Assembly (NCBI GenBank): GCA_040768445.1
Contig: JAXGMV010000001.1
Location: 806,001 to 870,000, forward strand
Direction of reading: 5' to 3'
Source: JAXGMV01 sp040768445
GTDB taxonomy: Bacteria > Chloroflexota > Anaerolineae > Anaerolineales > Anaerolineaceae
Length of the DNA: 64,000 nt
Shown here one piece after another: positions 8,985-16,808 of the stretch. The notes below the pieces were generated by a model. The model ran no database searches. It was not told the DNA's origin and worked only from the letters and a program-made list of their open reading frames with translations. Positions within the stretch are counted from its first letter, which is position 1, and every line of letters begins with the position of its first letter. The position numbers and the translations under genes were made by a program.

Positions 8985-9111
8985 AAGGTCTCTCCTGGTG
9001 GTAGTACATAGGTAACTAAATTGTAGCATCTTTCCAATTGGTTGTTCAGCGTAGGGCTAGCGTAGGGTATGCGTCAAGTAAAGATGACAGGCATCTGTTA
9101 TATTTCAATCA

Positions 9112-9147
9112 ATGATGACTTCTCTTCTTCTTCTCCTCCTTAACTGA
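9112..9147 (+). CDS. Possible leucine-rich leader peptide (MMTSLLLLLLN)
   Basis: An 11-codon ORF with six consecutive Leu codons (CTT, CTT, CTT, CTC, CTC, CTT). Its stop codon is the first base of a 12-bp perfect hairpin, and an intrinsic terminator follows 20 bp later. This is the layout of leucine-operon attenuation. Against it, no Shine-Dalgarno sequence is obvious, the run derives from a simple pyrimidine tract, and no leu/ilv gene follows. It may be an orphaned control region or chance. Confidence 0.4.
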   Translation: MMTSLLLLLLN

Positions 9148-9175
9148 GAGCCAGGGTCGGCGTCCCTGGCTCTCA
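9145..9175 (+). promoter_or_regulatory. 12-bp perfect hairpin after the leucine-rich ORF
   Basis: Arms 9145-9156 and 9164-9175 are perfectly complementary around a 7-nt loop. The left arm starts at the TGA of the leader ORF. Similar GAGCC-type hairpins serve as terminators elsewhere in the window, so it may be a pause/terminator element rather than part of an attenuator. Confidence 0.6.
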
Positions 9176-9193
9176 CAATTTAACAACAAAATT

Positions 9194-9219
9194 CTCCCGT
9201 CTCAATGGCGGGAGTTTTT
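9194..9219 (+). terminator. Intrinsic terminator
   Basis: Stem CTCCCG/CGGGAG (9194-9199 with 9209-9214) followed at once by TTTTT. It ends any transcript coming through the leucine-rich ORF. Alternatively it is the attenuator stem. Confidence 0.65.
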
Positions 9220-9260
9220 GTGTCTAGTAGAGCCGTGCCACCGGAAGCGAATGCAGCCCC

Positions 9261-9301
9261 GGCGGCAATAGCCCTTTACAGGGTGGTAAATGCCGCCCTA
9301 C
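9261..9301. repeat. Dispersed hairpin repeat (GGCGGCA ... TGCCGCC type)
   Basis: Outer arms GGCGGCA and TGCCGCC enclose an inner CCCT/AGGG hairpin. Closely similar copies lie inside the tandem block at about 29537-29577 and 29756-29796. Confidence 0.6.
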
Positions 9302-9334
9302 TCCTGCCAGTGTAATCGCACAGTGTGATACAGG

Positions 9335-9352
9335 TCGGATTTCCATATCCGA
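9335..9352. repeat. REP-like palindrome
   Basis: TCGGATTTCCATATCCGA, an imperfect palindrome. It belongs to the same family as 29506-29531, 29725-29750 and, more distantly, 32277-32296. Confidence 0.65.
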
Positions 9353-9393
9353 CAATTTTCTGTAGGTCCCCGTGAGTGGATCGAAGTCCCGGT

Positions 9394-9420
9394 ACATCGT
9401 GCCCGTCAGGGTATCGAAGC
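9394..9420. repeat. Dispersed repeat shared with 47105-47131
   Basis: 27 bp that recur at 47105-47131 with one mismatch. Shorter relatives (GTGCCCGTCAG) occur at about 46431 and 47071. It is part of a mosaic intergenic repeat family built around TCGAAG words. Confidence 0.6.
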
Positions 9421-9500
9421 ACCGATACTTTCGCCCTATCTCCTAACCCTTCGCCAGGCTCAGGGTCCGAAGCTTGGCAAAACCTGTAGCACTGTTTTTG

Positions 9501-9540
9501 AACCTCCTCCATTTTGAAAAAATGGGGGAGGCAGGAGGGG
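9501..9540. repeat. 40-bp repeat, exact inverted copy at 32129-32168
   Basis: The sequence contains an internal imperfect hairpin (CCTCC ... GGAGG around an A/T-rich loop) and is the exact reverse complement of 32129-32168. Perfect identity over 40 bp points to recent spread or strong conservation of a small mobile repeat. Confidence 0.8.
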
Positions 9541-9604
9541 TAAGCTTCATCTGAACAGCATAAGGCTTTGGCGGCGCCTGCTCACAACCTGCCTGACCAG
9601 CCCA

Positions 9605-9632
9605 TTGACAACCCCTCTAATCGGCGTAAAAT
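9605..9632 (+). promoter_or_regulatory. hgcAB promoter (TTGACA, 16 bp, TAAAAT)
   Basis: A consensus -35 TTGACA at 9605-9610 and TAAAAT at 9627-9632, 16 bp apart, with the hgcA start 24 bp downstream. No operator palindrome is seen around it, so housekeeping-type expression is likely. Confidence 0.7.
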
Positions 9633-9656
9633 CAAACCACACCTGACAGGATCCCA

Positions 9657-10664
9657 ATGACCGCACAAACAACCCCGCCAAGCTATCTCCCACATACACA
9701 AACCCTGCAAGCCACCTCACGGCTCACCTGGCGCGACCGCCTGCACCACATCCAGGCACGGCTGGGCATCCGGCGTGAACAGCACCGCATCAAACCCGGG
9801 TTGTACGCCCTGAATGCGCCTTCACATGAGAGCCCAATCTTTGTGACGTCCAATTACACCCTCTCCTTTGACGCCCTGCGCTCAGCGCTCAAAGACCAGC
9901 CTGGCTACCTGCTGGTGCTGGACACCTTCGGTATCAATGTCTGGTGTGCGGCTGGCAAGGGAACCTTCAGCACGGCTGAACTGGTGAACAAAATTGAACA
10001 AACAAGTCTCAAGGCTTACACTGCTCAGCGTACGCTCATCCTGCCGCAGCTGGGCGCTCCAGGCATTGCCGCTCACGAGGTACGCCGGCAGAGCCGTTTC
10101 AAAGTCGAATTTGGCCCGGTCAGGGCTGAAGACCTGCCAGCTTACCTCAAGACTCGCACCGCAACCCCGGCCATGCGCCGGGTGCGCTTCAACTTGCTGG
10201 ACAGGCTGGTGCTGGTCCCAGTGGAGCTGGTATATTACTTTCTGCCCACCGTCGCAGCTGCCGCTGTGAGCTGGCTTCTGGCCGGCTGGCCGGCTGCCCT
10301 GGCGGCAGTCACCGCCTACCTGGCTGGCGTGGTGCTCTTCCCTGTCCTGCTGCCGTGGCTGCCGTCGCGTGAATTCAGCTTCAAGGGGTTCATCCTTGGC
10401 GCACTGACCGCCCTGCCCTTTGCCCTGCTGGCGCTGGGTCAAGCCCTCACACCGCCTTGGCTGGCATGGGCGCGGGCGCTGGGCATCCTGCTGGTGGCGT
10501 CTGCCGTTGTTGCCTACCTGGCGTTGAATTATACCGGGGCGACCCCGCTGACCTCCCCCACAGGTGTGCAGCGCGAAATGACCCGTTACGTCCGTTGGAT
10601 GATCGGTTTTACAATCGCAGGTGTGATATTATTAATCAGCCAGTACGTCATCGGTCTGGCATGA
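9657..10664 (+). CDS. hgcA: Mercury methylation corrinoid protein HgcA
   Basis: 335 residues, close to known HgcA length. The soluble N-terminal domain holds the diagnostic cap-helix motif NVWCAAGK (residues 94-101), whose Cys97 corresponds to the cysteine that ligates cobalt of the corrinoid. The preceding DTFGI and following GTFSTAELV also match. From about residue 190 onward there are about five membrane spans, the other hallmark of HgcA that separates it from the related CdhD/CFeSP family. HgcA transfers a methyl group to Hg(II). Twelve bases separate it from hgcB, so they are one operon behind the promoter at 9605. No mer or ars gene lies nearby. Confidence 0.95.
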   Translation: MTAQTTPPSYLPHTQTLQATSRLTWRDRLHHIQARLGIRREQHRIKPGLYALNAPSHESPIFVTSNYTLSFDALRSALKDQPGYLLVLDTFGINVWCAAGKGTFSTAELVNKIEQTSLKAYTAQRTLILPQLGAPGIAAHEVRRQSRFKVEFGPVRAEDLPAYLKTRTATPAMRRVRFNLLDRLVLVPVELVYYFLPTVAAAAVSWLLAGWPAALAAVTAYLAGVVLFPVLLPWLPSREFSFKGFILGALTALPFALLALGQALTPPWLAWARALGILLVASAVVAYLALNYTGATPLTSPTGVQREMTRYVRWMIGFTIAGVILLISQYVIGLA

Positions 10665-10676
10665 GGAAGATAGCCA

Positions 10677-11030
10677 ATGGTAACCATCGTTCGCCGAAAT
10701 AGTTCAACCGGCTGTTGCACAGCCTCAGATGCCCCTGCAGAGGTGGTGCTCACAAACCCGTTTAACACGCTGGCGTACCGCCCCGGCAGCTGTATTCGCT
10801 GCGGCTTGTGCGAGGTGGTCTGCCCGCACGGCGTCTTCGTGATGGCTGAAAACGGGGCGCAGATGGTCAACCCGCAGGACTGCATGGAATGCGGCGCCTG
10901 CCAGCTGAACTGCATCACTGGCGCCATCACGGTCAACAGCGGCGTAGGTTGCGCGGCTGCCATGGTCAGGGCTGCCATCACCGGCGGCGAGCCGGCCTGC
11001 GGCTGCGATGACAAAGCCGGCTGCTGTTAG
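10677..11030 (+). CDS. hgcB: Mercury methylation ferredoxin HgcB
   Basis: 117 residues. There are two [4Fe-4S] motifs: CIRCGLCEVVC (Cys39, 42, 45, 49) and CMECGACQLNC (Cys69, 72, 75, 79). A further Cys92 and a C-terminal vicinal pair, Cys116-Cys117, are features that set HgcB apart from ordinary ferredoxins. HgcB is thought to reduce the HgcA corrinoid and to hand over Hg(II). GAGGAAG precedes the start. Unusual: about 30 extra residues at the N-terminus contain another vicinal pair, Cys13-Cys14, beyond what short HgcB proteins have. The gene directly follows hgcA. Confidence 0.95.
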   Translation: MVTIVRRNSSTGCCTASDAPAEVVLTNPFNTLAYRPGSCIRCGLCEVVCPHGVFVMAENGAQMVNPQDCMECGACQLNCITGAITVNSGVGCAAAMVRAAITGGEPACGCDDKAGCC

Positions 11031-11105
11031 CATATTCCTTGAATTTCATTTTTTGCAGCTCATTCACCTCCATCCACACACCCATCCTTCCACCCTGAAA
11101 CCTGC

Positions 11106-11111
11106 TATAAT
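11106..11111 (+). promoter_or_regulatory. Probable -10 box (TATAAT) for pepF
   Basis: A perfect TATAAT 32 bp upstream of the pepF start, with no convincing -35 box. A Shine-Dalgarno-like AAAGGA lies between it and the start codon. Confidence 0.45.
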
Positions 11112-11143
11112 CGGGGCATTATACCCTTCAAAAAGGATGCCCG

Positions 11144-12919
11144 ATGACAAAAACCCCAACAACCTTCACCCAAACCCGCTGGAGCCTGGATGACCTCTTC
11201 CCGGCCATCGACTCGCCCGAGCTCGAAGCGGCTTTTACCACCCTCAACCAGCACGCCCGTGACTTCGAATCCCTGCGCCCTGAGCTGACCCCCGACATCA
11301 CCGCCGAGAAGTTCCAGTTCGTCATCAGCCGGCTGGAAGATGGCAGCCGCCTGGCTCATCGCATCTCCGCTTACGCCTCACTGTGCTTCACGCAGAACAC
11401 CCAGGATCAAAAAGCCCTGTCCCTGCTGGCGCGTGTCGACCAGGCTACCGCCGATGCCGCTAACCGCACCATGTTCTTCAGCCTGTGGTGGAAAGACCTG
11501 CCGGAAGACGCTGCCGACCGCCTGCTGGATACCGCCGGCGATTACCGCTACTGGCTGGAGAAAATCCGCCTGTTCAAGCCGCACACCCTGACCGAGGCTG
11601 AGGAGAAGATTATCAACATCAAAGACACCACCGGCGCCAACGCCCTCAACACGCTCTACGACAGCATCACCAACCGCTACACCTTCCGGCTGGTGGTGGA
11701 CGCGGTCGAGCACGAGCTGACCCGCGGCGAGCTGATGGTGTACGCCCGTCACGCCGACCCGAAGCTGCGCGAGGCCGCCTACAAGGAGCTCTACCGCGTC
11801 TACGGCGAAGACAGCCCCATTTTGGGACAGATCTACCAGAACCTGGTGCGCGACTGGCACAACGAACAGCTCGACCTGCGCGGCTTTGGCAGCCCGATTG
11901 CCGTGCGCAACCTCTCCAACCATGTACCTGACGCGGTGGTGGAGACCCTGCTGGACGTCTGCGCCCGCAATGCCGGCGTCTTCCAGCGCTATTTCAAACT
12001 CAAAGCCCGCCTGCTGGGCATGGAAAAACTGCGCCGCTATGACATCTACGCCCCGCTCAGCCACTCCGACCGGGCATTTGCCTTCGAGGATGCCGTGCCG
12101 CTGGTGATGGATGCCTTCCGTAAATTTGACCCGCTCATGGCTGAGCTGGCACTGCGAGTGCCGGCTGAGACCCACCTCGACAGCGAGGTACGCAAGGGCA
12201 AGCAGGGCGGCGCCTTCTGCCTGACAGCCCTGCCGGACCTGACCCCCTGGGTACTGCTCAACTACCAGGGCCGCGCGGATGATGTGGCCACCATGGCGCA
12301 CGAGCTCGGACATGCCGTGCACTCCATGCTGGCTGCCGATCACACCCTCTTCACCTCACATGCCAGCCTGCCGCTGGCTGAGACCGCCTCAACCTTCGGC
12401 GAGATGCTGCTGGTGGATCACCTGTTGGCGCACATGGACGACCCCGCCCTGCGGCGCGACCTGCTCTTCCGCCAGGTGGACGATGCCTACGCCACCATCC
12501 TGCGCCAGGCTTACTTTGCCCTGTTCGAGCGCCAGGCGCACGAGCTGGTACAGTCCGGCGCTTCGGTGGATGAGCTCGCGGATGCCTACATACAGAACCT
12601 GCGCCAGCAGTTTGGCGATGCGGTTGACCTGAGCGACGAGTTCAAATGGGAGTGGGTCAGCATCCCACACATCTACGGCACGCCGTTTTATGTCTATGCC
12701 TACACCTTCGGGCAGCTGCTGGTGCTGGCGCTGTACAGCCAGTACCGGGCTGAAGGCAAGTCCTTCATCCCGCGCTACCTCAAGATCCTGTCCGCCGGCG
12801 GGTCGCAGCCCCCGGCCCAGATCCTGGCGGAAGCCGGCATTGACATCACGCAAGACAGCTTCTGGCAGGGCGGCTTTGACGTCGTTGCCGGCATGATCGA
12901 CCAGCTGGAAAAGCTGTAG
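11144..12919 (+). CDS. pepF: Oligoendopeptidase F-like M3 metallopeptidase
   Basis: 591 residues, typical for the PepF branch of family M3. The zinc motif HELGH is at residues 386-390, with the downstream glutamate expected in the ETASTFGE segment. The enzyme cuts short peptides in the cytoplasm. A peptide ABC importer follows 360 bp downstream on the same strand but behind its own promoter, so uptake and hydrolysis are clustered though probably not co-transcribed. A strong terminator ends the gene. Nothing is truncated. Confidence 0.92.
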   Translation: MTKTPTTFTQTRWSLDDLFPAIDSPELEAAFTTLNQHARDFESLRPELTPDITAEKFQFVISRLEDGSRLAHRISAYASLCFTQNTQDQKALSLLARVDQATADAANRTMFFSLWWKDLPEDAADRLLDTAGDYRYWLEKIRLFKPHTLTEAEEKIINIKDTTGANALNTLYDSITNRYTFRLVVDAVEHELTRGELMVYARHADPKLREAAYKELYRVYGEDSPILGQIYQNLVRDWHNEQLDLRGFGSPIAVRNLSNHVPDAVVETLLDVCARNAGVFQRYFKLKARLLGMEKLRRYDIYAPLSHSDRAFAFEDAVPLVMDAFRKFDPLMAELALRVPAETHLDSEVRKGKQGGAFCLTALPDLTPWVLLNYQGRADDVATMAHELGHAVHSMLAADHTLFTSHASLPLAETASTFGEMLLVDHLLAHMDDPALRRDLLFRQVDDAYATILRQAYFALFERQAHELVQSGASVDELADAYIQNLRQQFGDAVDLSDEFKWEWVSIPHIYGTPFYVYAYTFGQLLVLALYSQYRAEGKSFIPRYLKILSAGGSQPPAQILAEAGIDITQDSFWQGGFDVVAGMIDQLEKL

Positions 12920-12946
12920 GCTGCTGTAACACCCGCTCAAACAACA

Positions 12947-12977
12947 CTGCCGGCAGATCAAGTTACCGGCAGTTTTC
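12947..12977 (+). terminator. Intrinsic terminator after pepF
   Basis: CTGCCGG (12947-12953) pairs with CCGGCAG (12966-12972), followed by TTTT. The same stem recurs after the peptide-importer operon at 19247. Confidence 0.8.
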
Positions 12978-12980
12978 ATT

Positions 12981-13135
12981 CTCCCTCTCCCGCTGGGATC
13001 GCGCAGCACACCGTAGGTGGAGGAAACTTGCAGTTCCCTCATCCTCGTTCCTTCTCCTTACATGATGCACTGCGATCCCAGAGGGAGAAGGAAGATTTAA
13101 TTCCCTCGCCCTTTGGGAGAGGGTTAGGGTGAGGG
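12981..13135. repeat. Dispersed palindromic repeat pair (GGGATCGCGCAGCA type)
   Basis: Two related arms in opposite orientation, at about 12981-13023 (CTCCCTCT, then TGGGATCGC) and 13059-13092 (GCGATCCCAGAGGGAG), followed by GAGAGGGTTAGGGTGAGGG. Relatives occur at 23664-23711, 29328-29382 and 46245-46300. This looks like a MITE-like or REP-like family. The rest of the 360-bp gap holds only the promoter of the next operon. Confidence 0.55.
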
Positions 13136-13165
13136 AAAACCTGCTCCTCACCCTCACATTCACTC

Positions 13166-13206
13166 TTGACAACCATACCTATTCTGATGTATAACTGATA
13201 TATCAG
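13166..13206 (+). promoter_or_regulatory. Peptide-importer promoter with adjacent palindrome
   Basis: TTGACA at 13166-13171, an 18-bp spacer, then TATAAC at 13190-13195. The 12-bp perfect palindrome CTGATATATCAG (13195-13206) overlaps the end of the -10 and the expected start site, the position of a repressor operator. The first gene begins at 13283. Confidence 0.6.
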
Positions 13207-13282
13207 TTCTTGAATGACCACTTCTCAGCATCACCAGCTTTTTTTATTCGGTATGGTGTAAACAAAAGATATTGAACAGCCA

Positions 13283-14242
13283 ATGAAAATCAAGTACATC
13301 ATCAAGCGTTTACTGGTTGCAATCCCTACATTCCTCGGAATTACCATCCTTTCGTATTTCCTGGCTTCCCTGGCACCAGGCAGCCCGCTTGACGCGCTGC
13401 TCTCAGACCCGCGCATTACCGCTGAGGAATTGGCACGCCGTGAAGTTGAGCTCGGTCTCGACAAATCTGTTATCGTGCAGTATTTCTCCTGGTTGCAGCA
13501 GCTCCTGCAGGGCAACCTGGGCTACTCGTTCAGCTCAAACCGTTTGCCCGTAGCCCAGCTCATCGCCGACCGGCTCAAGCCCACCCTGCTGCTGGCCGGC
13601 TTTTCCTTCACACTTTCGATCCTCGTCGCCATACCGTTGGGTGTCTTTGCGGCTTCCAAGCCAAACTCCATGCGCGATTACCTGTCATCAGGGATCAGTT
13701 TTCTATTCGTCGGAACCCCCAATTTCTTTGCCGGCCTGGCGCTGATCTACATCTTCGGCGTGGTATTAAAGGTGCTGCCAACCGGCGGCATGTACGACTC
13801 CAGCGGCGAACGAACTTTGGTTGATCTGCTCAGGCACATGGTTTTACCGATGTTTGTGCTTTCCTTCCAGCAGATTGGCTCCTGGATCCGCTACATGCGC
13901 TCAAGCATGGTGGAGGTGCTGCAGGAGGATTACCTGCGCACCGCCAAAGCAAAAGGCCTGCGCCCGTTTGCAGTCATCCGCAAGCATGCCTTCAAGAACT
14001 CACTGCTGCCGGTCATCACGGTCATCGGCATGTCCATTCCCGGCCTGGTGGGCGGCGCTGTGGTCACCGAGCAGGTATTCAGCTGGCCCGGCATCGGCTC
14101 ATTGATGATCCAGTCCATTGCCGCCCGCGATTACCCGGTCATCATGGGCATTACCGTCCTGGTTGCTGTTGTGGTTTTGGTCATGAACCTGGTCACTGAC
14201 ATGATTTACGGCATCCTTGACCCGCGTATTAGCTACAGGTAG
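13283..14242 (+). CDS. Peptide ABC transporter permease, DppB/OppB type
   Basis: 319 residues, six membrane spans, with an N-terminal YIIKRLLVAIPTFLGITILS typical of DppB-type permeases. The cytoplasmic EAA loop is near EDYLRTAKAKGLRPFAVI, where the ATPase docks. It forms the membrane channel with the next gene product. It is the first gene of an operon ordered permease, permease, binding protein, ATPase, ATPase, OsmC. Four bases separate it from the second permease gene. Confidence 0.92.
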   Translation: MKIKYIIKRLLVAIPTFLGITILSYFLASLAPGSPLDALLSDPRITAEELARREVELGLDKSVIVQYFSWLQQLLQGNLGYSFSSNRLPVAQLIADRLKPTLLLAGFSFTLSILVAIPLGVFAASKPNSMRDYLSSGISFLFVGTPNFFAGLALIYIFGVVLKVLPTGGMYDSSGERTLVDLLRHMVLPMFVLSFQQIGSWIRYMRSSMVEVLQEDYLRTAKAKGLRPFAVIRKHAFKNSLLPVITVIGMSIPGLVGGAVVTEQVFSWPGIGSLMIQSIAARDYPVIMGITVLVAVVVLVMNLVTDMIYGILDPRISYR

Positions 14243-14246
14243 AAGT

Positions 14247-15110
14247 ATGATGAAGCTCCGTCAGGATAGTTATTTCAAAGATTTTCTGACCAAGTTGTCT
14301 GACCATAAACTGGCTATGATCGGCGTTGCCGTTTTATTGGTGATGATTTTGGTTGTGATCTTCGTCCCCATTTTCCTCAAACTCGATCCCATTAAGTCGG
14401 ATATCACTGCGTTTGGCGCCAGCCCCAGCGCTAAGTATCCGCTTGGCACTGACCCTATTGGCCGCAACATCTTCGCCCGCTTCCTTTACGGCGGCCGCGT
14501 CTCCCTGACGGTTGGGGTGCTTTCATCGCTGATCGGTGTGATGATCGGCGTCCCCCTCGGCCTGCTGGCTGGCTATTACCGCGGCTGGATCGAAATCATC
14601 ATCATGCGCCTGGCTGATATTTTCATGTCATTCCCCTCGATCATCTTGATCCTGGTTTTGATCTCCGTGATTGGCCCATCGATCTGGTCAGTCACCCTGG
14701 TGATTGGTTTTCTCGGCTGGACGCAGTTTGCCCGGCTCATTTACGCCAATGTCCTCTCGATTCGCGAGAAAGAATACGTTGAATCTGCCCGTGCCATTGG
14801 CACGTCAGATTTCGTCACCATTACCCGTTACATTCTGCCCAATTCATTCGCACCAATCCTGGTAGCCGCAACATTTATGACTGCCAGTGCTATTATCATG
14901 GAAAGTTCCCTGTCATTTTTGGGTATGGGCGTCCAACCCCCGGCTGCCAGTTGGGGTAACATGCTTTATGACGCCCGTTCGATCACAGTCCTCTCTACCA
15001 GGCCGTGGCAGTGGTTACCGCCCGGGCTGGCCCTGGTAGTGACTGTTTTAAGTATCAACTCTCTTGGAGACGGAGTCCGTGATGCTCTCGATCCAAAGTT
15101 GAAAATATAG
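14247..15110 (+). CDS. Peptide ABC transporter permease, DppC/OppC type
   Basis: 287 residues from the ATG at 14247, chosen because it lies just after the stop of the preceding permease; a second ATG follows immediately. An OppC-like N-terminal segment is followed by LGTDPIGRNIFARFLYGGRVSL, the conserved DppC block (G-T-D-x-x-GRD-like). The EAA loop is at KEYVESARAIGTSDFVTI. There are six membrane spans in total. It partners with the DppB-type permease upstream. Confidence 0.92.
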   Translation: MMKLRQDSYFKDFLTKLSDHKLAMIGVAVLLVMILVVIFVPIFLKLDPIKSDITAFGASPSAKYPLGTDPIGRNIFARFLYGGRVSLTVGVLSSLIGVMIGVPLGLLAGYYRGWIEIIIMRLADIFMSFPSIILILVLISVIGPSIWSVTLVIGFLGWTQFARLIYANVLSIREKEYVESARAIGTSDFVTITRYILPNSFAPILVAATFMTASAIIMESSLSFLGMGVQPPAASWGNMLYDARSITVLSTRPWQWLPPGLALVVTVLSINSLGDGVRDALDPKLKI

Positions 15111-15137
15111 ATTTTTTAAAAAATCAAGGAGAAAAAA

Positions 15138-16790
15138 ATGTTTAAGAATCAAAAATGGATTTCCCTTCTGATTGCACTGGTGTTCATCGCAGTCAACGTT
15201 GCTGCCTGTACACCGGCTGCAGCACCTGCCGCACCAGAAGCAGCAGCCACTGAAGCTGCCGCAACTGAAGCAGCAGCGCCCGCCGAACCAAAAGTTGTTA
15301 CAGTCGCTATGACCAGCGCCTGGGACTCAATGATGCCCCTCAACAGCGGCTCCAACTACAGCGGCTTCATCTATGACCAAATCTATGACAAACTGATGCA
15401 AGCTACCAGCACCGGCGACTACGAACCCCGCCTGGCCGATTCATGGGAAGTTAATGCGGAATCAACGGAAGTTACCTTCCATTTGAACCCCAATGCTACC
15501 TGGCATGACGGCCAGCCCCTGACCGCCGATGACGTGCTCTTCACCTTCCAGATGTACTCAGACCCCGCCGTAACAGCCATTGGCCGTTACTACCTCTCTG
15601 CCATCGCCGGCACAGATGAGTCTGGTGCAGAGGTCAGCGAAGATTCGATCGGCGTTACAAAAGTCGATGACCAGACCGTCACCATCGCGATGAAATCCGT
15701 GATGTACCCCGGCAACCTGTACAACAACCTCGTCAGCGTTTACATCGTGCCAAAACACATTTTTGGCGAAAAAACCGTTGATGAAATCAACGCCCCCGAC
15801 CTGTGGATGAACAATCCCGTTGGCTCCGGCCCGTTCAAATTTGAATCAAAAATCGATGGCGAGCGGATGGAATTCACTGCCAACGAGACTTACTTCCAGG
15901 GTGCCCCCAAGATCGACCGCCTGGTCGTCCGCATTGTGCCTACAGCAAACCTGCTGGCCGGCCTGATGAGCGGCGAGATTGACATTTTAGCTGGCGGCGG
16001 GTTGGGTTCAATCCTCCTGGATGACTGGGGAACTGCCCAGGCTCAGGAAAACCTGGTGACCTCTTCCTCACCCACCAAGAACTATCAGATCCTCATCATC
16101 AACAACTCTAAACCGTACTTCAACCAGGCTGTCCGCCAGGCGATCAGCATGTCCATCAACCGCGATGCACTGGTGAATGCGCTGCTGCAGGGACAGGGCC
16201 AGGCTATTGTCACCCCTATCTCCCCCATCAGCCCCTACTACAATCCTGAAGTCACCGTGGATTACGACCCGGAACAGGCCAAGACAATCCTTGCACAGGA
16301 GAATTTCCCGTTCGATCAGGAGATGGTCTTCTTCGTTCCCTCCGGTAACACCACACGTGAACGCGCTGCCGCTTTGATCCAGCAAGATTTGCTGGCCGTC
16401 GGCATCAAGGCTGAAATCCAGTCAGTTGACTTCCCCACACTGATGAGCAACATGGGCAACAACATGCACGACTTTGGCATCATCGGTTCCGGCGGTTCTG
16501 CAGATCCGAGCGAATCACGCCAGATGCTGGCCCCTGAAAGCCAGTACAACTTCAGCAAGACGACAAGCACCGCCTATGCCGATAAGGCAGACGAAGGTAA
16601 TGCCGCTTTGACCTTTGAAACCCGCAAACCCATTTTCGATGAGTACCAGGTTTTGATCAAGGAAGAAGTACCAATGGCTTACCTGTACACCACCAACAGC
16701 CTCATGGCTTACAACAAGCGCATGGTTGTTGAAAAACTCGATGACTTCGGCGTTCTCACCTGGTCAACCTGGACCTGGGACGTCAAGTAA
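15138..16790 (+). CDS. Peptide-binding lipoprotein (SBP family 5)
   Basis: 550 residues. The signal peptide ends in a lipobox, VAAC, near residue 24, followed by a long Ala/Pro/Glu/Thr linker that tethers the domain to the membrane surface. The family-5 signature is present (ADSWEVNAESTEVTFHLNPN, then WHDGQPLTADDVLFTF). AAGGAG lies upstream of the start. It captures extracellular oligopeptides, or possibly another substrate of this broad family (nickel, sugars), and delivers them to the permeases. It is placed between the permease and ATPase genes, and the ligand cannot be read from sequence. Confidence 0.92.
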   Translation: MFKNQKWISLLIALVFIAVNVAACTPAAAPAAPEAAATEAAATEAAAPAEPKVVTVAMTSAWDSMMPLNSGSNYSGFIYDQIYDKLMQATSTGDYEPRLADSWEVNAESTEVTFHLNPNATWHDGQPLTADDVLFTFQMYSDPAVTAIGRYYLSAIAGTDESGAEVSEDSIGVTKVDDQTVTIAMKSVMYPGNLYNNLVSVYIVPKHIFGEKTVDEINAPDLWMNNPVGSGPFKFESKIDGERMEFTANETYFQGAPKIDRLVVRIVPTANLLAGLMSGEIDILAGGGLGSILLDDWGTAQAQENLVTSSSPTKNYQILIINNSKPYFNQAVRQAISMSINRDALVNALLQGQGQAIVTPISPISPYYNPEVTVDYDPEQAKTILAQENFPFDQEMVFFVPSGNTTRERAAALIQQDLLAVGIKAEIQSVDFPTLMSNMGNNMHDFGIIGSGGSADPSESRQMLAPESQYNFSKTTSTAYADKADEGNAALTFETRKPIFDEYQVLIKEEVPMAYLYTTNSLMAYNKRMVVEKLDDFGVLTWSTWTWDVK

Positions 16791-16808
16791 TTTGTAATAA
16801 GGAATAAC

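Larger units (their letters stand above)
9030..9656. other. 627-bp intergenic region: leader/attenuator-like segment, dispersed repeats, hgcA promoter
   Basis: No normal-size gene is seen. From left to right it holds an 11-residue leucine-rich ORF, a 12-bp hairpin, a terminator, four copies of repeat families found elsewhere in the window, and the hgcA promoter. Era is transcribed away from this region and hgcA also points away from it, so both have their 5' ends here. Confidence 0.7.

Noticed and set aside
9112..9219. T-box riboswitch
   Set aside because: No T-box consensus sequence or specifier-loop architecture was seen; the layout is that of a leader peptide, if anything.
11378..12343. 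321-codon open frame antisense to pepF
   Set aside because: Shadow of a GC-rich gene. The pepF frame has clear family motifs; the antisense protein has no recognisable domain.
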